DNA of 64,000 nucleotides from Acetobacteraceae bacterium. GTDB taxonomy: Bacteria > Pseudomonadota > Alphaproteobacteria > Acetobacterales > Acetobacteraceae. The stretch is taken from contig JAIXWG010000065.1 of NCBI GenBank assembly GCA_027482245.1, positions 124,001 through 188,000 of the forward strand. The letters run 5' to 3'. A program made the position numbers and the translations under genes. Positions 56,535 to 64,000 of this stretch are shown here, piece after piece; positions within the stretch are counted from its first letter, which is position 1; each line of letters begins with the position of its first letter. The notes below the pieces were generated by a model that worked only from the letters and a program-made list of their open reading frames with translations, did not search any database and was not told the origin of the DNA.

Positions 56535-57503
56535 ATGACGATCACACGGCGCCTGGTGATGGGCGCGCCGGTCGCGCTCGCGATGCCCGCCCTCGCGCAG
56601 CCCGGCCCGGCGCGGCAATCCATCCGCCTGCTGGTGCCCTTCGCGCCGGGCAGCGGCAGCGACACCATCGCGCGCATCGTCGCCAACGGCATGAAGGACG
56701 TGCTGGGCCAGACCATCGTGGTGGAGAACCGCCCCGGCGGCGGCGGCACCACGGGCACGGAACAGGGCGCGCGGGCGGCGCCGGATGGCAGCACCATCGT
56801 GATGGGGACCAGTTCCTCCCTCGGCATCAATGCCGCGCAGAACCCGCATGCGGGCTACCGGGTGGACCGGGATTTCGCCGCCGTCGCGGGCTGCGCGCGG
56901 TCCTACTACCTGATCGCGACGCATACCGGCGCCGATGCGCCGCGGACGCTGCAGGAGCTGGTGGCGCGGCTGCGCGCGGGCGGCGGCAATTTCGCCATGG
57001 GCGGCGTCGGCACGATCGGGCACCTGACGGCGGAGCTGTTCCTGATGCGCGCGGGCGTTCGGGCGGAGGGTGTCTCCTACCGCGGCAGCGCCCCCGCCCT
57101 GACCGATCTGGCGGCGGGGCGGGAGCTGTTCAGCTGCGATACGCTGGCCGCCATGTCCCCCTTCCTGTCCGGCGGCCGGCTGCGGGCGCTGGCGGTGACG
57201 GCGCCGTCCCGGCTGGCGGCGCTGCCCGATGTGCCGACCACGGCGGAGGGCGGCGTCGCGGACCTGGTGGTCGACGCCTGGTTCGGCATGGTCGTGCCCG
57301 CGGCCACGCCCGCCCCCACCGTCGCCGCCCTGGGGGAGGCGGTGATCGCGACCCTGGCGCAGGCCGAGACGCGCGCCCGGCTGGACGCGCTGATGGTGGA
57401 CGCCATGCCGATGCGCGGGCCGGAATTCGCCACCCTGATGCGGGAGAGCACGCAGTTCTGGGTGGAGTTCGTGCGCCGCGCCAATATCCGCATCGAATTC
57501 TGA
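56535..57503 (+). CDS. Bug/TctC-type substrate-binding protein
   Basis: 322 residues from ATG 56535, with a perfect AGGAGG at 56521-56526. The leader MTITRRLVMGAPVALAMPALA is cleaved near AQP. Bug motifs: SIRLLVPFAPGSGSDTIAR, IVVENRPGGGGTTGTEQGA, NFAMGGVGTIGHLTAELF, and VSYRGSAPALTDLAAG. It is the second Bug receptor in this window and differs clearly from the one at 35524. No TctAB permease is adjacent. It diverges from the DUF4387/AtuA pair and may supply their substrate. Confidence 0.92.
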   Translation: MTITRRLVMGAPVALAMPALAQPGPARQSIRLLVPFAPGSGSDTIARIVANGMKDVLGQTIVVENRPGGGGTTGTEQGARAAPDGSTIVMGTSSSLGINAAQNPHAGYRVDRDFAAVAGCARSYYLIATHTGADAPRTLQELVARLRAGGGNFAMGGVGTIGHLTAELFLMRAGVRAEGVSYRGSAPALTDLAAGRELFSCDTLAAMSPFLSGGRLRALAVTAPSRLAALPDVPTTAEGGVADLVVDAWFGMVVPAATPAPTVAALGEAVIATLAQAETRARLDALMVDAMPMRGPEFATLMRESTQFWVEFVRRANIRIEF

Positions 57504-57561
57504 GACCGGCTGGCGGCGGGGATCGCTTCGCCGTCCCGCCCGCGCATGCCAAAAGGGCGGC

Positions 57562-58872
57562 ATGCGCCACTTCCCCGCCTTCCTCGACCTTCGCGGCCGC
57601 ACCGTCCTGCTGCTCGGCACCGGCGAGGTCGCCGACCGCAAGGCGGAACCGCTGGCGCGCGCCGGCGCGGTGATCCGGCAGGCCGAGGCCTTCGCGCCGG
57701 AGCTGCTGGACGGCGTCGTGCTGGCGGTCGGCGCCGACGCGCCGGAGGAGGAGCTGCGCGCGCTGTCGGCCGCCGCACAGGCCCGCGGCATCCCGGTGAA
57801 TGTCGTGGACAAGCCGGCGCTGTGTTCCTTCATCACCCCCGCCATCATCGATCGCGCGCCGGTCACCGTCGCGGTCAGCACCGGCGGCGCGGCGCCTGTG
57901 CTGGCGCGCATGATCCGCCAGAGGATCGAGACCGTGCTGCCCCCCGCCATCGGCACGCTGGCCGCGCTGGCGGAGCGCTTCCAGGCCGCGATCCGCGCGC
58001 GGCTGCCGGACCTGGCCGCGCGGCGCCGGTTCCTGGATGCCGCGCTGACCGGCGCGCCCGCTGACCTGGCTCTGGCCGGCCGGGTGCCGGAAGCGGAAGC
58101 CGCCTTCGCGCAGGCGCTGGAGGGCGCGGAGACCACGCCGCCGGGCATCGTCTACCTCGTCGGCGCCGGTCCGGGCTCGGCCGACCTGCTAACGTTGCGC
58201 GCGCTGCGGCTGATGGGGGAGGCCGATGTCATCGTGCATGACCGGCTGGTGCCCACGGCGGTGCTGGACATGGCGCGGCGGGATGCGGAGCGCATCCTGA
58301 CCGGCAAGCAGGGCCCACGACACGACCTGCCCCAGGCGGAGATCAACGCGCTGCTGGTGCGCCTGGCACAGGCGGGCAAGCGCGTCGTGCGCCTCAAGGG
58401 CGGGGACCCCTTCGTCTTCGGCCGGGCGGGGGAGGAAGCGGCGGCGCTGCGGGAGGCCGGGATCGCGCATGAGGTGGTGCCCGGCGTCACCGCGGCCCTC
58501 GCCTGCGCCGCCAGCGCCGGCATCCCGCTGACGCATCGGGAGGCCTCTCGCGCGCTGACGCTGGTCACGGGCCATGCCCGGGACGGGCGGCTCGACCTGG
58601 ATTTCGAGGCGCTGGCGCGGCCGCGGCAGACGCTGGCGGTCTATATGGGCGTGGCGACGCTGCCGCTGCTGCAGGACGGGCTGATCGGCGCGGGGATGGA
58701 CCCGGCGACGCCGGCGGCCCTCATCGAGCAGGGCGGCACCGACCGGGCGCGCAGCCTGCACGGCACCATCGGCCAGATCGCCGCCCAGGCGGCGGGATGG
58801 GCGGGTGGCGGGCCGGCGCTGCTGCTGGTGGGGGACGCGGTGGCCATGGGGGCGCCGCCTTCGGCTTCGTGA
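57562..58872 (+). CDS. cysG: Siroheme synthase (multifunctional CysG)
   Basis: 436 residues. The N-terminal precorrin-2 dehydrogenase/ferrochelatase part (about 1-185) has the NAD site VLLLGTGEVADRKAEPLARAGA and NVVDKPALCSFITPAII. The C-terminal uroporphyrinogen-III methyltransferase part (about 190-436) has VYLVGAGPGSADLLTLRALR, VRLKGGDPFVFGRAGEEA and EVVPGVTAALACAASAGIPLTHR. Together they convert uroporphyrinogen III to siroheme for sulfite and nitrite reductases. No assimilatory sulfate or nitrate genes flank it. The pgm gene follows on the same strand after 90 bases with its own strong RBS. Confidence 0.95.
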   Translation: MRHFPAFLDLRGRTVLLLGTGEVADRKAEPLARAGAVIRQAEAFAPELLDGVVLAVGADAPEEELRALSAAAQARGIPVNVVDKPALCSFITPAIIDRAPVTVAVSTGGAAPVLARMIRQRIETVLPPAIGTLAALAERFQAAIRARLPDLAARRRFLDAALTGAPADLALAGRVPEAEAAFAQALEGAETTPPGIVYLVGAGPGSADLLTLRALRLMGEADVIVHDRLVPTAVLDMARRDAERILTGKQGPRHDLPQAEINALLVRLAQAGKRVVRLKGGDPFVFGRAGEEAAALREAGIAHEVVPGVTAALACAASAGIPLTHREASRALTLVTGHARDGRLDLDFEALARPRQTLAVYMGVATLPLLQDGLIGAGMDPATPAALIEQGGTDRARSLHGTIGQIAAQAAGWAGGGPALLLVGDAVAMGAPPSAS

Positions 58873-60597
<1,725 letters not shown>

Positions 60598-60659
60598 CGA
60601 TTGCCGCGTAACCATCGCCCCTGCCCCGGCGAAGGCCATGGGGGTGGGGGTGGCGAGCG

Positions 60660-60869
60660 ATGGGCGTTGGGATGGCGGCGTGGGTGGTGGGGCTGGCGCA
60701 GGCCTATGCGGTGCTCGGCCTGGTCGTGGGGCTCGCCTTCCTGCTGCGGGGGATCGACCGCATCGATCCCGCCGCGCGCGGCGCCCATGCCTTCCGGCCG
60801 CTGATCCTGCCGGGGCTCGTGCTGCTCTGGCCCGTGGTGGCGTGGCGCTGGGCCAGGCTCGCCCGCTGA
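60660..60869 (+). CDS. Small two-helix membrane protein
   Basis: 69 residues with two hydrophobic segments (VVGLAQAYAVLGLVVGLAFLL and PLILPGLVLLWPVVAWRW) separated by an Arg/Asp-containing turn. Its TGA overlaps the ATG of the next small gene (TGATG), and the whole run to 63624 is tightly coupled. ATG 60672 (MAAWVVG) is an alternative start. I do not recognise the family. Its position suggests an accessory or assembly subunit for the redox membrane protein downstream. Confidence 0.65.
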   Translation: MGVGMAAWVVGLAQAYAVLGLVVGLAFLLRGIDRIDPAARGAHAFRPLILPGLVLLWPVVAWRWARLAR

Positions 60870-61003
60870 TGCGCCTGGCCCATCGCCGCGCGCATCGCGC
60901 CGCCTGGATCGCGCTGGCCGTGCTGCTGCCGCTGCTACTGGAACTGGGCTTCGCGCTGCGGCCCGCGCCCGTGATGGCGCCCCAGCGCATCGCGGCGCCA
61001 TGA
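60869..61003 (+). CDS. Small single-helix membrane protein
   Basis: 44 residues: a basic N-terminus (MRLAHRRAHRAAW), one hydrophobic segment (IALAVLLPLLLELGFAL) and a short polar tail with RPAPVMAPQRIAAP. It overlaps genes on both sides (TGATG upstream, ATGA downstream), which is good evidence that it is translated. The function is unknown. It may be a small subunit of the ferric-reductase/Rieske complex. Confidence 0.6.
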   Translation: MRLAHRRAHRAAWIALAVLLPLLLELGFALRPAPVMAPQRIAAP

Positions 61004-62751
61004 GCGCGCGCTACACGCCCGTCGGCTGGACACCGGCCAAGCGCGCCTATGACGCGGTGCTGGTGGCGGGCGTGCTGGGGTACCTCCTCGCCTTCCTGAA
61101 GGTCGCGCCGCTGCTGGGCGGGGAGGCCGCGGCAATGGATCCCGCGAGCCTGGCCATCAAGGCCTATGGCAGCTGCGCGCTGCTGCTGCTGTCCATCGCG
61201 CTCGCCATCGGGCCGCTGGCGCGGATCGACCGGCGCTTCCTGCCGCTGCTCTACAACCGGCGGCACCTGGGCGTGGTGACCTTCCTGGTCGCGGCGTCCC
61301 ACGCCATGGCCGTGATGGGGTGGCACTTCGCCTTCAGCGCAACCGATCCCTTCGTGGCGCTGCTGTCCTCGGAATCCGGCGCGCTGCCCTTCGTGCCGCT
61401 GGGCGTGCTGGCGCTGCTGGTGCTGGCCCTGCTGGCGGCGACGAGCCACGATTTCTGGCTCTCCTTCCTGACGCCGCCGGTGTGGAAGGCGCTGCACATG
61501 GCGATCTACCCGGCCTATGCGCTGGCAATCGGGCATGTGGCGCTGGGCGCGCTGCGGGATGAGGGCAGCCCGGCGCTGGCGGCGGTCGTGGTGGCGGCGG
61601 CCATTGGCGTGGCCGCGCTGCACCTGCTGGCGGCGCTGAAGCCGCTGCCCGAGGCGGCGCCTGGCGTGGAATGGGTGCGCGCGGGGCGGGCGGAGGCGGT
61701 GCCGGAAGGGCGCGCCATCATCGTGCGGCCGCCCGGAGGCGAACCCGTCGCGATCTTCCGGCATGAGGGCAGGCTCTCCGCCGTGACGAACCTCTGCGCG
61801 CACCAGAACGGGCCGCTCGGCGAGGGGCGGATCGTCGATGGCTGCATCACCTGCCCCTGGCACGGCTTCCAGTACCGGCCGGCGGATGGCTGCGCGCCGC
61901 CGCCCTACACGGAGAAGCTCGCGACCTACAACCTCCTGCTCGACGGTCAGTGGCTGCTGCTGGACCCGCGGCCCAATCCGCCCGGGACGCGGGTGGAGCC
62001 TCTTGCCGTGCCGGGCAACGGGGCGGCGGCCAGCGGCGATTTCTTCATCGGCTGGGCGCGCTGGCTGCCGGCCTCGCTGCGGCCGGTGGTGGTGCCGGCG
62101 GCGCTGCTGATGCTGCTGGGCTTCCCCGCGATCGGCCTGGCGCTCGGCGCGCTGGCGGGGGACCCCGCGGGCGGCGACCGCTTCGCGGCGAGCACCCTGC
62201 CGGAGCTGCCCTATACCGGCCGCTACGAGGGCGTGGTCATCGCCGCCCCCTACCCGCTGCTGCAGCTGGAGGACCGCACCCTGCTGCTGGCGCGGGACGG
62301 CAAGCTGGGCGCCCATCCCGAGGCCCGCGCCCTGCACGGCCGCCTGGTAAGGGCCGAAGGCTATGTGCTGCGGCGCGGCGCGATCGAGATGCTGGTCCTG
62401 GCGGAGCCGCCCGTGCCGATCGAGGGCACGGCCACGCTGCCCCGCGCGGAGCCGCTCGGCCACTGGCGCATCCAGGGCGAGATCTGCGATGGGAAGTGCG
62501 CCGCCGGCGGCATGCGCCCTGGCACCGGCATCGGCCACCGCGCCTGCGCGACGCTCTGCCTGGATGGCGAATTGCCCGCCGTCTTCGTGCCGACGCGGCC
62601 CGTGGCGGGACACACGGTGATGGTGCTGGGCGATGCGGAGGGCCGCCCCGCCCTGCCCGCGATGCGCGACCTTGTCGGGCTGCGCGTGACGCTGGAGGGC
62701 GAGGTGGAGCGGATCGGCAGCATCGCCATCTTCCGCGCGACGCGGCCATGA
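61000..62751 (+). CDS. Ferric-reductase-like membrane protein fused to Rieske and Cys4 domains
   Basis: 583 residues. The N-terminal part (about 1-210) has six membrane segments with His residues placed as heme ligands of the ferric-reductase/MsrQ family (H89, H101, H166, H179). A Rieske [2Fe-2S] domain follows, with C266-x-H268 and C285-x2-H288 (CAHQNGPLG, CPWHGFQY). One more membrane helix lies near 362-388. The last 190 residues contain a Cys-x3-Cys...Cys-x3-Cys motif (C496, C500, C516, C520; CDGKC and HRACATLC) in an OB-like region I cannot name. It looks like an electron-transfer protein linking heme b to an Fe-S centre. The electron donor and acceptor are unknown. Confidence 0.85.
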   Translation: MSARYTPVGWTPAKRAYDAVLVAGVLGYLLAFLKVAPLLGGEAAAMDPASLAIKAYGSCALLLLSIALAIGPLARIDRRFLPLLYNRRHLGVVTFLVAASHAMAVMGWHFAFSATDPFVALLSSESGALPFVPLGVLALLVLALLAATSHDFWLSFLTPPVWKALHMAIYPAYALAIGHVALGALRDEGSPALAAVVVAAAIGVAALHLLAALKPLPEAAPGVEWVRAGRAEAVPEGRAIIVRPPGGEPVAIFRHEGRLSAVTNLCAHQNGPLGEGRIVDGCITCPWHGFQYRPADGCAPPPYTEKLATYNLLLDGQWLLLDPRPNPPGTRVEPLAVPGNGAAASGDFFIGWARWLPASLRPVVVPAALLMLLGFPAIGLALGALAGDPAGGDRFAASTLPELPYTGRYEGVVIAAPYPLLQLEDRTLLLARDGKLGAHPEARALHGRLVRAEGYVLRRGAIEMLVLAEPPVPIEGTATLPRAEPLGHWRIQGEICDGKCAAGGMRPGTGIGHRACATLCLDGELPAVFVPTRPVAGHTVMVLGDAEGRPALPAMRDLVGLRVTLEGEVERIGSIAIFRATRP

Positions 62752-62933
62752 TCCGCACGCTGCTCGCCCTTGCCATCGCGGTTGCGGGCTGGGAAGCGGC
62801 GGGTCTTCTCATCGCCTGGCTCGCGCCCGGCGGCGCGGAATTGCTGCTGCGGGCGCTGGGCGTCATCCTGCTGCTCGGATTTTCTGGCCGTCTGGCCGAC
62901 ACGTCGCACGAGGATCATTCATCCCATGGCTGA
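62748..62933 (+). CDS. Small membrane protein in the redox operon
   Basis: 61 residues. Two hydrophobic stretches (TLLALAIAVAGWEAAGLLIAWLA and LLLRALGVILLLGFSGRL) precede a His-rich polar tail (ADTSHEDHSSHG). The start overlaps the stop of the Rieske fusion (ATGA) and the end overlaps the SDR start by 8 bases, so it is very probably expressed. The terminal His/Asp cluster could bind a metal. No family is recognised. Confidence 0.62.
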   Translation: MIRTLLALAIAVAGWEAAGLLIAWLAPGGAELLLRALGVILLLGFSGRLADTSHEDHSSHG

Positions 62934-63624
62934 CATCACGCTCGTCACCGGCGCCGCCGGCAATCTCGGCCGCGCCGTCGCCGCCGCGCTCGCGGCGCGC
63001 GGGTCCACCGTGGTCGCGCTGGACCGCGTGGCGGCGCCGCTGGAGGCGATGGTCGCGGCGCTGCCGGGGGACGGGCACCTGCCGCTCGCGGGCGTGGACC
63101 TCGGCGATGAGAAGGCATGCGAGGACGCCGTCGCGGCGGTGCTGGCGCGCTTCGGGCGGCTGGATGGCGTGGTGCACACGGTCGGCGGCTTCGACATGGC
63201 GCCGATCGCCGATGGCGCGCCCGCGCTGTTCGAGGCCATGTTCCGCCTGAACCTGATGACCACCGTCAACGTGTTCCGCGCCGCCATCGCCGCCATGCGC
63301 GGCCAGGGCAGCGGCAGCCTGGTGGCGATCGGCGCCATGGCGGCGCTGAAGGCACCGGCGCAGCTCGCGGCCTATTCCGCCAGCAAGGCCGGCGTGCTGC
63401 GGCTGGTGGAGGCCTATGCGGAGGAGCTGAAGCCCGAGGGGCTGCGCGTGAACGCCATCCTGCCCGGCACCATCGACACGCCGCAGAACCGTGCGGCCAT
63501 GCCGGGCGCGGATACGTCCGGCTGGGTGATGCCGGCGCAGCTGGCGGAGGCCGCTTCTTTCCTGGTGAGCCCGGCTGCCTCCGGCATCACGGGCGTGCTG
63601 CTGCCGGTGACGGCCAAGGGGTGA
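62926..63624 (+). CDS. Short-chain dehydrogenase/reductase
   Basis: 232 residues. The cofactor motif is TGAAGNLGRAV, followed by DLGDEKAC (cofactor specificity region), VVHTVGGF at the NNAG position, and a catalytic Ser in VAIGAMAALKAPAQLAAYSASKAGV, where the YxxxK pair is Y-S-A-S-K. The Ser position is occupied by Ala/Gly-like residues in the run IGAMAAL, so the canonical Ser is not obvious. C-terminal LRVNAILPGTIDTP is typical. It is coupled to the small membrane gene by an 8-base overlap. The substrate is unknown. Confidence 0.9.
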   Translation: MADITLVTGAAGNLGRAVAAALAARGSTVVALDRVAAPLEAMVAALPGDGHLPLAGVDLGDEKACEDAVAAVLARFGRLDGVVHTVGGFDMAPIADGAPALFEAMFRLNLMTTVNVFRAAIAAMRGQGSGSLVAIGAMAALKAPAQLAAYSASKAGVLRLVEAYAEELKPEGLRVNAILPGTIDTPQNRAAMPGADTSGWVMPAQLAEAASFLVSPAASGITGVLLPVTAKG

Positions 63625-63648
63625 TACCGCTACGCATGCCATGACCTG

Positions 63649-63760
63649 CGGCCCGCACAGCGGGCCGAGGCCGCGAATGCGGCCCGCCGCTTGTGCGGCG
63701 AGCCAAGCGGCCTGATGGCCGCGCCGGCGCCTGAGGGCAGAAATGCGCCAGCATTTCTGC
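63649..63760. repeat. Array of five perfect hairpins flanked by a 9-bp direct repeat
   Basis: Stems: 63649-63667 (CGGCCCGC/GCGGGCCG, loop ACA), 63669-63684 (GGCCGC/GCGGCC, loop GAAT), 63685-63700 (CGCCGC/GCGGCG, loop TTGT), 63707-63722 (GCGGCC/GGCCGC, loop TGAT) and 63737-63760 (GCAGAAATGC/GCATTTCTGC, loop GCCA). CCATGACCT occurs on both sides (63639-63647 and 63767-63775). The array fills the gap between the convergent SDR and receptor genes, which contains no coding gene. It may be a REP/MITE-like element or a bidirectional terminator. Confidence 0.75.
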
Positions 63761-63773
63761 GAGGCACCATGAC

Positions 63774-64000
63774 CTACTCCGGCGTCACCGACATGGCGTA
63801 GGTCTCCTCGTCGTTGCGCGCGATCACGCGGAGGCCGCGCCGCGCCGCCCAGATGTTCACCTGGTGGTGCAGCGGGATGATGGCATAGTCGCGCATGGCG
63901 ATGCGCGTCGCCTCCCGGTACGCGACCTCCCGCGCCGCGGGATCGAGCATGGTGAGCGCGCGGTCGAGCACGGCATCGAAGGCGGGGTTGGAATACATCG
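63774..64000 (-). CDS. Family-5 ABC substrate-binding protein, C-terminal fragment
   Basis: The last 75 or so residues are present and the gene continues past the right edge. The readable part (YSNPAFDAVLDRALTML, YREATRIAMRDYAIIPLHHQ, NIWAARRGLRVIARND) matches the C-terminal lobe of peptide/nickel-type family-5 receptors, in which a chain end such as ETYAMSVTPE is common. It is not one of the two receptors at 18424 and 21612: their C-termini differ. Its permease genes are outside the window, or may be absent. Confidence 0.85.
   Translation of the reverse strand, partial: MYSNPAFDAVLDRALTMLDPAAREVAYREATRIAMRDYAIIPLHHQVNIWAARRGLRVIARNDEETYAMSVTPE

Overview
The window is a high-GC stretch (roughly 70% G+C by eye) of a Gram-negative alphaproteobacterial chromosome. 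Densely packed operons with ATGA/TGATG overlaps, several Bug/TctC-type solute receptors, an AtuA + DUF4387 pair, hydantoinase subunits, an MlaA homologue and an RND pump all point to the Acetobacteraceae, and a Roseomonas-like organism is my best guess. That assignment is inference from gene content and composition; no rRNA or other phylogenetic marker is present. I saw no tRNA, rRNA, CRISPR array, transposase or prophage gene.

Layout. 1-1707 (minus) is a three-subunit molybdenum aldehyde/xanthine oxidoreductase with a Tat signal on the Fe-S subunit. 2023-3581 is a thiolase/DUF35 pair. 3676-11104 is a LacI regulator followed by a carbohydrate-type ABC importer (receptor, two permeases, ATPase), a bicupin and a MetE-like zinc methyltransferase. 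11105-14605 holds an MlaA-like protein, a GH8 endoglucanase, a small HD-GYP phosphodiesterase and a response regulator. 14609-24770 (minus) is one long peptide-uptake operon: a PLP-fold protein that has lost its catalytic lysine, two paralogous family-5 receptors flanking an M20 amidohydrolase, then DppB/C/D/F-type components. A SARP/BTAD-TPR regulator diverges from it at 24910, followed by a soluble PAP2 phosphatase/haloperoxidase and a papain-like peptidase.

29235-33314 carries a glutathione transferase, a large PAS histidine kinase, a 24-bp tandem repeat and a DUF2161 nuclease-fold protein. 33324-38296 is a compact catabolic island. An alpha/beta hydrolase and an Ldh2-type dehydrogenase run rightward; a GntR regulator, an extradiol (VOC) dioxygenase and a Bug receptor run leftward. 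A hairpin separates the two arms, and both outer ends carry the same palindromic box, probably the GntR operator. This looks like a self-contained aromatic meta-cleavage unit.

38308-42364 holds a membrane protein, a shrunken MoeA-like gene, a MoeA-PBP fusion and an HU-family protein. 42509-47302 is HyuA-HyuB-MFS. 47399-52408 is an RND efflux operon that includes its own TetR gene. 52536-54680 is a PAS-GGDEF-EAL protein with a broken GGDEF motif. 54690-57503 is AtuA/DUF4387 divergent from a second Bug receptor. Next come siroheme synthase (cysG) and phosphoglucomutase (pgm). 60660-63624 encodes small membrane proteins, a ferric-reductase/Rieske/Cys4 fusion and an SDR. The window ends with five consecutive perfect hairpins between a 9-bp direct repeat (63639-63775) and the C-terminus of another peptide receptor.

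The strongest candidates for something new are the inverted pair of operator boxes around the meta-cleavage island, the dead PLP-fold protein at the head of the peptide-uptake operon, the heme/Rieske/Cys4 fusion, and the hairpin array.
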